Shown here: positions 1-10,661 of the stretch, piece by piece
Numbering within the stretch: the first letter of the stretch is position 1
Layout of the letters: each line of letters begins with the position of its first letter
From: Euphorbia lathyris
Lineage: Eukaryota; Streptophyta; Magnoliopsida; Malpighiales; Euphorbiaceae
Direction of reading: 5' to 3'
Assembly: GCF_963576675.1 (NCBI RefSeq)
Contig: NC_088911.1
Span: 88,689,256 to 88,753,255 of the forward strand
DNA length: 64,000 bases
Position numbers and translations under genes: made by a program
Notes under the pieces: model-generated
Database searches by the model: none
What the model was told of the DNA's origin: nothing
The model's input: only the letters and a program-made list of their open reading frames with translations

Positions 1-508
1 GGCGCCTGATCGTAAAAGAACTCTAAATGCCCAATCGACATAAAAGCCTCTGCAATTCCATGGAGAGAATACTGCGGTACAAGCCATAACATTGAGATTG
101 GAATCGGATTATGAGAATTGAGTAATCGTGATCTGCAGCAGCTTTTTTGCGCTTGATTTCGACGAATCCAGCAACGAAAGTGGCGAAAATAGAAATGACA
201 AAGCCGATTGCCATTATGTGTAGGAAACTTATGCCTCTTTCGAGACCTGTGAATTTGGAGACGAAAGGGACAAAGAGGCGATCGTAGAGGATGATTGTGG
301 CTAGCATGGAAGTCATTGTGAAGACAGATATGGAACCGGCTGGGATCTCGAAGTATTTGGAGAGATGTCTATCCATTGATTTAGCTTGTTGGAGGGAAAA
401 TGTGCTCTGTTGAGCATATGCTGTGATTAGGAGAATTCCTGCAGCCCAAATAGGTCCCATTCTGATAATTGATTTGAGTTCTTCAACTCTGTGTACAATG
501 TTTAATCT
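1..508 (-). pseudogene. NPF (NRT1/PTR family) transporter, 3' exon fragment with frameshift
   Basis: The minus strand encodes the C-terminal half of a proton-coupled nitrate/peptide transporter of the plant NPF (POT) family, a plasma-membrane or tonoplast protein. Visible family landmarks are a VEELKSIIRMGPIWA stretch, a QQAKSMDRHL segment after a membrane helix, an IPAGS loop, a YDR motif and a FTGLERGISFLHIMAIGF helix. The frame opens upstream of the first Met (residues LNIVHRVEELKS) and meets a stop near 515, so an intron acceptor near 508 is likely. Near position 127 the frame is lost. From there to the window edge the family sequence (PISMLWLVPQYSLHGIAEAF, then FFYDQA) continues in another frame, which fits one missing base. 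The gene leaves the window at base 1. The subfamily cannot be assigned with certainty. The frameshift could be a true mutation or a sequencing error. Confidence 0.85.
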
Positions 509-567
509 TCATAGATTTGGTGGTTCCCCAGCTTTTATGTTGTCTTCTTCACTAGCTTATAAGATAT

Positions 568-702
568 TCTAGAGAGAGAAAGGGAGAATTAGAAAGATAG
601 AAGAGTTAGAAAGAGAAGTGATGAGAGAGATGAGAGAGAAAATAAGAGAGACATGAGAGTTAGAGAGAGAATGAGAGAGATGAGAGTTAGAGAGAGAGAA
701 AT
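568..702. repeat. GA-rich low-complexity tract
   Basis: An imperfect (GAGAGA)n/(TTAGAGAGAG)n purine tract lies just right of the NPF fragment. Similar GAGA-rich filler occurs inside the TIR element at 14025-14990, so this tract may belong to the truncated element that ends near 989. Confidence 0.7.
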
Positions 703-844
703 AATTTTTGAAAATGGAGTACAAAGAAAATAATGGTGGAGGTTGGAGAAGATGATTTTATAAAGGGTATAAAAGTAATATTATATTTTTTAGGTTAATT
801 TTTTATTTTTAGAAAAGTTAAATTGCTGAGGTGGCACGTTGACT

Positions 845-989
845 TCGGGTTGACCGGTCACAATTACCTGCTGTACACTTTAGTGGGAGGTCACCAAAAA
901 GTTGTACATTTTAGTGTGCAAAATTGAAGGTTGTACACCAAAGTGTGAAAATAGGTAAAGGTTGTACACCACGTATGTAATTTACCCAA
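845..989. mobile_element. Single terminal repeat of a MULE-like element (other end missing)
   Basis: The sequence is built of repeated short phrases (GTTGTACA..., TTTAGTGTG) and ends with GTAATTTACCC. This matches the style of the complete TIR element at 14025-14990, which starts GGGTAAATTAC. I found no matching opposite end upstream, so this would be a half element. Inference from style only. Confidence 0.3.
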
Positions 990-1479
990 TAATTCTAGAC
1001 AAGATCAATTTTACAGTTGTCTAATAGAAAATTTGAGTAGACTTTTTTGCATGTTGTTTGAATATCACATCGGATCTTTCAACACAAATTTATCCATAAA
1101 ATAAACAGTGTCGTGCCTTTTGTCGGGTCGTTTGTAAGTGTGTTAATAATGTAGTAAATATATTAGGTAGTTCTTTGTAATTAACTTATAGTGCAGACTT
1201 AATTTTGGATATTTTGACAAGTATTTTGTATATATGTTTGTAACATAGTAACATTTTAGGCAAAATTGATATTTAGAAGGTTTGATGTGACAGTTAAATA
1301 ACGGAAAACTTGTATGTTCAAATTTTCTGTCAAGTAGAGGTAAAATCCATTCTGCTTTAAAATGTTAGAGACAAAATTTTACCATTTCACATATTAGGAA
1401 TAAACCAGTACTTCTCAAAAAACGATACATGTAAATTTGAACATTATTGCAAAGCAAAACTATCTAAGATTTATCTGAT
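990..1479. other. AT-rich intergenic stretch
   Basis: No coding frame or bounded repeat is recognisable here. Confidence 0.5.
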
Positions 1480-2800
1480 GGAAGAATGTGTCTAGGCAAT
1501 CATCAAGCAAATCGTGCAGAATTTGATTCGGAGGGGAGTCTAAGCGAGCAACACCAAGAGGGAAGTTATTCGCTAAATTAGCCAAGCCATCAACAACTGC
1601 AATTTTCTCTCGAAACTTACAATGAACAAAATTTCTTGAAAATATCTAAGGGGACGTTTGTTTTGGTAGTTTCAAGAAAGAGTAAGAGAAAAAGAAGTTT
1701 CATTTCTTTTGTTGGTATTTATTTTATTAATATAATTATTTCCTTTAGCATTTTTCGATTTTGGATTTACCTCAAACCCCTCTAATCTCATTATCCAACC
1801 ACCTCTAGGTTTTATATTTCCTTTCCTCTTCTTTATTAACTTACACATCTATCATCCTCGTAAAACTCTACTTTAATCTCTATTTTACTTTATAATTTTT
1901 GTTGTGATTTTATATGCTTATTTATTTTTAATTTTTTCTATCCCGGATTAATATCACTTTTGATCTTTATATATATATTTTTACTTTTTTCCATTGAAAA
2001 ATATTTTTGATCAAATCTTACTTTTAAATTTTTATTTTCATCTTTATATTTATTTATTTATAATTTTTTATATCTAAATTAATTTCACTTTTGATCCTTG
2101 TATTTATATATTTTTACTTTTTTTCCTTGCAATTAATTTTGACCAAATTTTTTATTTTATCTTATTATTTAATTTTAATATTTATTTATAATTATTTTAA
2201 AATGATTATTTTCTTTTTTAAAGTATAATGTTTATGCAATTTTTTTATTAATTTCATTTCAGTTTCCTCCATCTCACCGTCCTATATTTAAATATGAGTA
2301 ATTTATTAATATAGAACATATATGTATAAAAATTGTTATTAAAAGTAATCAGCAACTTTCCTTTATTATTTTTTTGAACTAAACAACAAAGAAAAATAGA
2401 TTTTTATTATTTTCTTTCTGAAACCGAAATAAATAGACAAAAAAATTCAGAATTATTCCATTTTTTTTCCTCGTTTCTCTTTTTAGATTCCATTTTGTTA
2501 TCACTCCACGAATCAAATACTTCTTAATTATGCTTCGATTACTCTTAACGAAGTTGTTAAGACGACAAGCTGATGTCTCGGGGCTGAACACAATTCCAAC
2601 AACATTCAATGTTGTCCGATTCAATCTGAAAGACACAAATTCCCAAGTCTAAAGCAAATCTAACCCCCGAATAAAAAGCCCACAACTCTGGTTGGAAAGA
2701 ATTCCCCAGGACAATATTGTGCACAAACCAAGCCTACCAAACACCATCATTAGACCGAATAACCCCATTTAAAACATCAAATCAAGCATTGTATTAAATG
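1480..2800 (-). pseudogene. L1-type LINE RNase H remnant, split by an insertion
   Basis: On the minus strand, 2790-2500 reads as a degenerate plant LINE RNase H domain (VIRSNDGVW, PELWAFYSGVRFALDLGI, FQIESDN), with one stop codon in the stretch. The end of the same domain (VVDGLANLANNFPLGV, then a PPNQI...LLDD tail) is found at 1635-1480. In between, roughly 1645-2450, lies AT-rich sequence that starts with GGGGACGTTTGTTTTGG and looks like a later insertion. Its other end and TSD could not be fixed. The protein would degrade RNA during LINE retrotransposition; this copy is dead. Confidence 0.6.
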
Positions 2801-2998
2801 ATTGACACAATGTTGTTAAGTCCGCCTATACTATCTCTCTCCATCATGTTTAGAAGTATTTCCTGAAGAATTTTAATCTATTATTCAAAAATAATATAAA
2901 CAATTGATTCTTCGTTTATGAGGGGTGACTAATATATATCATCTCCAACAATACTCTCCGTACTCACTTTTTATTTACTTCTTTATCATTAAAATTAA

Positions 2999-4046
2999 GG
3001 GATAAAGTACCAAAATAGACCTAAGGTTTTTGAAAAAGTACCAATTTAAGCTTCACGTTCAAAATAGCATCAATATGAGCTTAACTTAGAACATAACATC
3101 AATTTAGGCTTAACGTTTACAACATAGCATCAATTTAGGAATTACTAAAAGAACGTGACATGTCATCCGTTAATTCTGTACCAAAATAGGTTTAAGGTTT
3201 GTAGAAAGTATCAATTTAGGTCTCACGTATAAAATAGCACCAATATATGCTTAACATTTACAAAATAATACGAATTTAAGCTTAACATTTACAAAATATA
3301 TCCAATTTAAGTTGTGTCAAAAAGATAAATTTTATTTTTCTAGCATTGTACAAATTAAGAAACTGATATTAGACACTTTGGATTTTGTGTGGCTGTATGG
3401 TAACATTTTGAATGAGTTGTCAGTTGACAATTGATATTTTGTGTGCCAATATGGTTATATATCAATATCATTTTAACTAGTGTTAATTTTGTGAATATTC
3501 AATTACTTTTAATTTGCATATATTACATGAGTCCATGGAATTTAGGAGTCATGGAATCATTAATGAAAAACAAATATAAGATTTTAATGGGCAAGAATAA
3601 TAATTAATTGTATTATAATAAATAAGAAAATAGAACTAAATAAAAAAGATAACATATAGAGTTAATAGGGAAAGAATATAATATGATTAATTGTTATGTT
3701 TAGCTTATATATATATATATATATGTAAACGTTAAGCTTAAATTCATATTATTTTATAAACGTTAAGTCTATATTGGTGCTATTTTGTACGTGAGGCCTA
3801 AATTGATACTTTCTACAAACCTTCGGCTTATTTTGGTACCTTATATGACGTGGCGCTGAGTTGGCAGACTTAACAGATGATGTGTCACGTTCTGTTAGTA
3901 ATTCCTAAATTGATACTATGTTGTAAACGTTAAGTCTAAATTGATGTTATGTTGTAAACGTTAAGCCTATATTGGTGCTATTTTGAACATGGAGCCTAAA
4001 TTGGTACTTCCCAAAAAACCTTAGACCTATTTTGATACCTTATCCC
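2999..4046. mobile_element. MULE-like non-autonomous TIR element, perfect 9-bp TSD
   Basis: The 1048-bp element begins GGGATAAAGTACC and ends with the near-complement GGTACCTTATCCC-type sequence (TTTTGATACCTTATCCC). The two ends form imperfect inverted repeats about 300 bp long, made of reiterated AATTTAGGCTTAACGTTTA-type phrases. It is flanked by a perfect 9-bp direct repeat, TAAAATTAA (2990-2998 and 4047-4055). The long TIR and 9-bp TSD are typical of Mutator-like elements. There is no transposase ORF. A (TA)n run at about 3708-3724 sits near the inner edge of the right TIR. Confidence 0.85.
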
Positions 4047-4145
4047 TAAAATTAATAATATATTGTTATATTTACCAATAATGAGAGGAGAGAGAGTGTG
4101 TTCAATAATAAATTATTAATAAAAAATAATTTGAGGAGTCACTAA

Positions 4146-4543
4146 GAGCATCTCCAATAGAGGGTGCCCAAAAGAGTGCCAGCTGATGTGGCATCAGCTT
4201 TGGCAACTTTTAAAAGGTGCCCACTATTGGAGTGATTGTGGGTGCCAAGGAAAGTTGCCAATTTTTAGTAACCTCTTGGCAACCTTGTTTATTGTTTTTT
4301 AATATGAAATAGGTGGTCCCTCTCCTAGAAATAATAAAATCTGTAGCTTTTTATTTTAATATTTTTAATAAAATAATAATTTGTAGGATTATAATGACAA
4401 CTTTTCAAGCAACCTCTATTGGAGCATTTTTTAAATAAAAGTTGCCAAAAGTGATGTGGATGAAAGAGACAATAAAATATTATATTTTGAAATTATGTGT
4501 CAAGTTTTGGCACTCTTTTGGGCACCCTCTATTGGAGATGCTC
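4146..4543. mobile_element. Tourist/PIF-Harbinger-type MITE
   Basis: This 398-bp element has perfect 36-bp terminal inverted repeats beginning GAGCATCTCCAATAGAGGG. It is flanked by TAA on both sides (4143-4145, 4544-4546), the target duplication of PIF/Harbinger elements. It has no coding capacity. The flanking sequence itself looks repetitive, so it probably inserted into an older repeat. Confidence 0.85.
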
Positions 4544-4546
4544 TAA

Positions 4547-4984
4547 GTGTGGACAAAGGCTCCTCAATAATGATGAGGGAATGGATGCTCTTAGTGATTT
4601 GAGAAGTCATTAGGAGCCTGTTGGAGTTAGTTTCTAACTCACACTCCTTAAATTTTAACTTAAGAGCCCAACAAATGAGTCTCTTAGAGATGTTCTAAGG
4701 TCAGAATCAGAGTTGGTTTTGGTATCTCTTACTCATGTATATATCAACATTGCTATCGTATAGTATCAATACAACACAATAAGTAAATACACTTTCAATT
4801 ATCCTTCTTTGAAACTTATCAAACTTTGTGCATTAATATAGTATTAGAGCATCTGGTTTCGAGTTTTCTAGCACAACCCTCTCATCAACCTTCATCTCCC
4901 ATGACGATTCCTGTTATAGAGGCAGAATCATATATCTCTCACAATCTCCTTTCAAACTCCTTTCTGCCAAACTCTCAATTCACC
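4547..4984. other. Non-coding, possible Copia LTR end and primer site
   Basis: No gene is seen. At about 4843 the phrase TATTAGAGCATCTGG resembles a worn initiator-Met primer-binding site (TGGTATCAGAGC) of Copia elements, and the preceding 100 bp could be an LTR end. Neither is certain. Confidence 0.3.
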
Positions 4985-5545
4985 ATTGATATGGTACGAA
5001 GTTATTTGGGCTTTTGGCAGTCAGACCCCAACCATGATCCGAATTCATCAAATGGGCCCAATTCCACCAAAGCCTATAAATGCGTTCTTCTTGGCTGAAG
5101 TCGTGGCTTCGGCCATCTCACGTCCGAAGAATTCAAATCGGGAGCTGCTTAAAGAAACACGTGGACCAATGAGCATGCTGGATTCCAAAAGCACGCTCTC
5201 CACATTCAAATATCTTACGGAAATATAGGATTCGAAGACCAATCAAATGATGCCACATATCCAGGTACACTTTATTTTCACTTATAAATAGCAGAGACAC
5301 TTACAACTCAGGTATCTTACTTCATTTGTTTAATTACTTCATTTTATGTTATTGGTTAACTTGATATTATCTCTAATATCTTATGACTTTAGCATTAGAC
5401 AGGGTTCATCGGAACTCCGACCCCCTTTTCTGACATTCTTTGTAATCTCAGGTCACCGGCGTGCCATTGGAAGTGACATTTACAAGAAGTTCCATATCAT
5501 TTGGTATGGTGATCGTGAAATTTCTTCATGAAATATGGTTCAAGT
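4985..5545 (+). repeat. Probable decayed Tat-type Gypsy LTR
   Basis: The stretch precedes a Tat-lineage pol remnant on the same strand. Its right part (TCAGGTCACCGGCGTGCC, then a TGGTATGGTGATCGTGAAA primer-site-like segment near 5501) resembles the LTR and leader of Tat elements. No matching second LTR or TSD was found, so the boundaries are guesses. Confidence 0.35.
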
Positions 5546-6119
5546 TTGTAGTTCAGTCGTTAATGCCACAAATCAACCTTTAGAGCAGTCCACTGTCTAG
5601 TCGAGAATTCAATCTAATCAGTGGGTTGCAGACTTTCCCAGTACTTCAGCGGGTCCTCATCATGGCTCGGTATTCTCACAATAATCCACTTTCACCTTTA
5701 ATGGTCACACCATCTTTGGATCAACACATTGATGCTTGTTTAGGATCTTTAGAGCCAGAACAACACACTTTCATGGATGGTTTGACAAGACAACTAATTT
5801 ACAACATGGGAGTCTGTTTAAAAATCAATGAATATCCTTCAAACGGAGCATGCTAGACAGATGGAGGTGATGCGCCAAGAATTAAAGGAAGCTAGAGACA
5901 CTACCAGATATGGTGATAAGAAGAGTATTCATGGCTTCAGCAGATGACCATTTCCTTATATTTTCCCCCCTCCACAACCAAATTAGGTATTTTTACCCAA
6001 TACTTGGAGTGGGAAATCCTTTTATCTTCTTTAGGTAAAGAAATCGTCATCTTCCAAACCCATGAATAATCTTCTTAAAAGGCGTTTAGGCGAAAGATGG
6101 ATAAGGTTGATTGCTGATC
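5546..6119 (+). other. Leader/gag region of the Tat remnant, not readable
   Basis: Between the LTR-like segment and recognisable pol there is only broken reading frame. I see no gag motif that I would defend. Confidence 0.3.
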
Positions 6120-8200
6120 AAAGCCATTGGGGTTAACTTTGTTACGGTCTTTGCCACTTTACAGGAACACAATCTCAAACTAAATCCGGAGAAGTGTACC
6201 TTTAGAGTCTCTTCGGGTAAGTTTTTTGGATTTATGATTTCTTAATAAGGCGTTGAGGCTAATTCGGAAAAAATTCAGGCTATTATAGACATTGAGCCTC
6301 CTAAGAGGATTAATGACGTACAAATGAACGGGAAGATTAATGCCTTAGGGCGTTTTATTTCTTGCTCGGCTAAGCATTGAATGTCATTCTATAAAAGTTT
6401 GAAGGGGTGAAGAATTTTGACTGGACGGCCGAGTGCCAAACGTCCTTTGAACATCTGAATCGATTTCTTGCTTCTCCTTCGTTGTTAAGTAAACCAGTGT
6501 CTAGTGAGACCTTTACATAAGTGTAGCCGAACACTCTATTGGCGTGGTTTTGATTCGGGAGGAAGGGATGAAGCAGTTCCATGTGTATTACACAAGCCGT
6601 GTGTTAAGGGATACATAGATACATATCCAAAGCTTGAGAAGTTGGCGTATGGAGTGGTTATAGCAGCTTAGAAGTTAAGACATTATTTCCAAAGCCATAC
6701 CATTGTGGTTAGGACTAACATGCCTCTTAGAAAGGTGCTGTAAAAACCTGAGACTTTAGGGAGGATTGTTGAGTGAGCTTTAAAATTAACAGAATTTGAC
6801 ATTCGATTTGAGCCCTGAAGAGTGTTTAAGGCTCAGGCCTTGACTGATTTTTTGATAGAAATTCTTGGGGAAAATGGTTTTGTTCTGATGACTTCTGAAG
6901 TTTGGGAAATTTTTATCGACGACAGTTCAAGCAGGGAAGGATCTGGCATTAGAGTCTTCGTTCAAGGGCCTAATGGAATTAAGCTTCGATACGCTACAAC
7001 TTTGGATTTTATTGCATCCAATAATGCAGTAAAGCATGAGGCATTGTTGTAGGATCTTCGGATCCTCAACATCATTAAGCCAGATAAGGCTATCCTCAAG
7101 AGTGATTCTCAGCTGGTAGTTTGCCAGCTTACAGATGAAAAAGTATATGGCTATGGTCAAACTAATTTTGCAGGAAGGAAAGACCAAAGGTCGTAGTCTC
7201 GAAGTTCAATGAATCCCTAGAGAGAAGAATGAAGAGGCTGAATATTTGACAAAATTGGCTTCGACCCCAAATGGGTCTCGATCATGTTTGTGCCACATTG
7301 AGCGAATCGTTGTTGCCAGTATTAACAAGGAGGAAGTTCTGGTCATTGATCTCACGAAGGAATGGTTTTTTCCCATTTTTTCTTACCTTACTATAGGTAC
7401 TCTTCCCGAAGAGTAGAACGAACAGATTAAAATTCTACGAAAAGCGGGAAGATATTTGGTAGTTGAAGGAATTTTGTACCAGAGATCTTTTGGCAAGCCT
7501 TGGATGAAGTGTGTAGGTTTTGAAAAAGGGAAATTGATCTTGCAGGAAATCCACGAGGACGTGTGTGGAGCTCATGAAGGTAGGGTTGCTTTAGCCAAGA
7601 AAGCTTAGTTGTAGGGATTCTATTGGAAGAAAATGGTTAAAGTCGCAGTGGAATTCGTATAAAAGTGTTCGGTATGTTAATCTTTTTCCCCAATTGTTTA
7701 GTCTCCAGTAACCATTGCGCGGGTAATTTAGCCTGCTTGGCCATTCGCAACATGGGGAATTGACATTGTGGGTGCCTTTCCAACAGCTAAGGGCCAAAAG
7801 AAATTCTTGATTGTGGCTGTGGATCACTTCTCCAAATGGCCAGAGGCCGAAGCCCTTGCCACCATCACATCAGCACAGATCATTACCTTTATGGAAAAAA
7901 TGATTATCTCTCGTTTCAGAATTCCACACCCAGTTATCACCGATAATGGCAAACCGTTTGTCTATAATGCCTTTCGGTCTTTTTGCGAAATTCTCCATAT
8001 CAAGCTTCAGTTTACTTCGGTTGCCCATCCACAGACTAATGGGATGACCGAAGTTACAAACCAAACAATCATTTGTGGCCTGAAGAAAAGATTAGGGAAG
8101 GCAAAAAGGTCTTGGGTGGACCAATTGTAACATGTCCTATGAGCATATAGAACCACCCCAAGAGCTGCAACGGGAGAAACACCATTCTCTTTAGCCTAGC
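6120..8200 (+). pseudogene. Tat-lineage Ty3/Gypsy pol remnant (RT end, RNase H, integrase)
   Basis: In order on the plus strand: the end of reverse transcriptase (HNLKLNPEKCTF, about 6165), the tether region, a first RNase H, the second (archaeal-type) RNase H of Tat elements (IDDSSSREGSGIRVFVQG, about 6915), the integrase zinc-binding segment (HEDVCGAHEGR, about 7550), and the integrase core with D, D and E motifs (WGIDIVGAFP 7747, TDNGKPF 7940, HPQTNGMTEV 8027). The remnant runs on to ETPFSLA near 8200. At least a dozen stops and several frameshifts break it, and protease and most of RT are missing. The longest open piece is 7768-8130 (integrase core). At 8200 it meets a second integrase in opposite orientation. 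Confidence 0.87.
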
Positions 8201-9300
8201 TACAATAGTACATTTTGTGACTTTTGTCATACCATTCTTTTGGGGGTGGGCTACCAAAGAGAACGAGTTAGTGATGTTCAAGCACTAACAATAGCTTTTG
8301 AAATTCTAGAAATTGAACCGTGTTCTAGTATCATTCGCTATTGTAGGTCGAATCTAGTGAAGTGATCTACTGCCACTATAAAAAATTTACGTTGGCTCAT
8401 TGTCGTATGTAGTGGACCTACTAGGTATATCCCCAGAGTAGAGAAAGGACATCATATGTAGATGGGTTTCTGATTGGTTATAAGACATTGACATGGATCT
8501 GACAGTTGTGACACTATTGTACTAGCCTTTTAACATCGTTGTCCATATTTATCATTTAGTATCGGGAGAGCATTGCCTTTCGAACCAGAAATTAAGTGCC
8601 TTCCTATGATCCACAAATTCTCTCCTAGAGCTCATTCAACACATACTTTTCCTTTTTGAATGAGATCCATTTCAATCATGGGTCGCTAAATGATTTCATA
8701 AATAACTGTCTAGTTAAAGATGGAGTATCTGGCCAGCTTTTGCCACATTCTTAGACAGAATTCCCTTTGTCATTAACTACTCCTAAGGGCTTGATTGGAT
8801 GAAGGGTAGGGAATGGTTAATAAAGGAAAGGTAGGGAAAGGTAGGGAAAGGGAAGGAATGGTAATTTCTAACCCTTCCAAACCCACCAAATTGGAAGGTT
8901 CAAAATTGGATGAAATTTGTTAAAAAGAAACCCTTCAAAACCCCTCCAAACCCTTACCCTCCTAATTTTTTTGTGTTCCAAACATGGGTTTGTAGAAACC
9001 CTTACTAATCCTTCCTCCTTCCAAACAAAGGTTTCTATCAACCCTTACTAACCATTCCCTTACTAACCCTTCTAAACGCTCCATCCAATCAAGCCCTAAA
9101 AAAGGGTTTGTATATTTCCTCAATGAACAATATTTCTTGGATCCTTGTGCTAAGTACGCTGTGTATTTCAAATGGGTATTGTTCCTATTTGTCTATGCTA
9201 GTTGTGAAATTGGCCAATTTGTTTGCTTATATATTCTTTTCTCTTGCTATGTTCACAACCTCCCATCTAGTATAATTTTCATTTAGGTTTCAGTTCAATT
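8200..9300 (-). pseudogene. Second Tat integrase remnant, inverted relative to the first
   Basis: Read on the minus strand from about 9300: the end of the second RNase H (EVVNIAREKNI, ANKLANFTTSIDK), the integrase zinc-finger region (CHNCQIH near 8495), the core (IYLVGPLH, IVAVDHFTR near 8400-8360) and VAHPQKNGMTKVTKCTI near 8250-8200. Stops and frameshifts are frequent. A Tourist-like MITE (8787-9096) sits inside it. It ends tail-to-tail against the plus-strand copy at about 8200, so the two integrases form an inverted pair. Whether this arose by a nested insertion or an inversion cannot be told here. Confidence 0.75.
8787..9096. mobile_element. Tourist-like MITE (310 bp), TAA target duplication
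   Basis: Ends GGGCTTGATTGGATG / CATCCAATCAAGCCC are perfect inverted repeats, and TAA lies on both sides (8784-8786, 9097-9099). The interior is made of GGGAAGG/CCCTTCC-type runs with an internal inverted symmetry. It is a sister of the 313-bp element at 10346-10658. Confidence 0.87.
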
Positions 9301-9415
9301 TCTTCACCATGTCGTAAGCCACGGAAAGGATATATTAATAGATATAAAAGATATATGTTTGAATTTAATTTTACTATTATCATTGTTTTTTGTTACATTA
9401 TTATTATTATTATAG

Positions 9416-9650
9416 CATGGTTGGAAGAACCGAACCGGATTGGGCAGTATGATCGGAATCGGTCAAAATTCTGAGCTGGATGTGATTCAAATTTTTAATC
9501 TTTAAAAACTGACCAGAACCACTCAAATCGTGGTTGTAAGAATTGAGCCGGACTGACTAGTTCAACCAGAATCAGAAAATCGGTCATAATTCCAGATTGG
9601 AGGTGGTTCAAATTTTTAATCTTTAAAACTGACCATAACCGTTCGAACCG
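9416..9650. repeat. Two-copy tandem repeat, about 120 bp unit
   Basis: Two diverged adjacent copies each contain GGTTG.AAGAA..GA.CCGGA, AATCGGTCA.AATTC and a shared TTCAAATTTTTAATCTTTAAA followed by ACTGACCA.AACC. They are rich in GAACCG phrases, as seen in several plant non-autonomous elements. No outer boundary was found. Confidence 0.6.
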
Positions 9651-9699
9651 ACGAGTTAACCATGAATAGTTGATCCAGTTTTGGTTAAATGATTTGATC

Positions 9700-10342
9700 C
9701 GGTTCATTACAGACATGTTTATTTTTAAAGAATTAAATTTTAACAAATGTGGTCTTTGAACCTTGAATCCTTCAATTTTAAGTATTAATACTCACTATCA
9801 CACCACGAATTCAATTATTATTAACCATTTAAAAATATATAGTTATGTCATAAATTAAATAATTAAAATATTATTAGTATTAATTTTTTATTTTAAATTT
9901 AGATAAATATCATAAAAATATTTTATCTTCTCAATGTTAATAAAATTTAATTAGTATTTAAACTTTAAATACATATAAATAAAATTGAAAAGTCTAATAC
10001 TATATAATTTAAATTGAATTATAAAATATATATTTTATCATTTTATTATATTTACGTGATAAAATATTAATAAAAATAATAAATATTTAATTTGAAAAAT
10101 ATATATTTTTTTCAATTTTTAAATATATATTAAATTTTAATAAAATTTTGATTTTGTAATATTAAATTTATTAATTTGACATTAAAATATTACAAATTGA
10201 TTTAAAAAATATTATTATTAGTATAATTTTTATTATTCTTATTAATATTGTAGTATGTATTTGTTTAATGTGAATAGAAACATAATTTTCATATGATTTT
10301 TTAAATTTCAATTGAACTCTATTTGAACCTCGGTTGAACTTC
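9700..10342. other. AT-rich non-coding
   Basis: Over 80% A+T by eye, mostly ATTAAATATATAAAA-type sequence. No gene or bounded element. Confidence 0.5.
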
Positions 10343-10345
10343 TAA

Positions 10346-10658
10346 GGGTCTGCTTGGATTGGGGTTAGTGGAGGTTAATTAAAGGGAGGTTATTTTTCTA
10401 ACCTTGCTTGGGTAGGAGTTTAAATGGTGGTTATTTTTCTAACCTTGCTTAACCTTGCTTGGGAAGGAGTTTAAGTTTAAATGAAGGTTAAATGAGGTTA
10501 AATGGAGATTCAAAAACCTTCAATTTCAGTCCCACCAAATTGGTGGGATCCGGAGGTTCTCTAACCTCCCCTCCCTTTCCCTCCCTTCCCTTCCCTTCCC
10601 TTCCCTTTAATTAACCTCCCTTTAATGAACCTTGTGAAACCTTCATCCAAGCGGACCC
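10346..10658. mobile_element. Tourist-like MITE (313 bp), sister of 8787-9096
   Basis: Starts GGGTCTGCTTGGATTGG and ends TTCATCCAAGCGGACCC, flanked by TAA (10343-10345 and 10659-10661). Length, GGAGGTTA/TTAACCTCC interior and target choice match the 310-bp copy. The right interior holds CCCTTCC repeats. Confidence 0.87.
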
Positions 10659-10661
10659 TAA

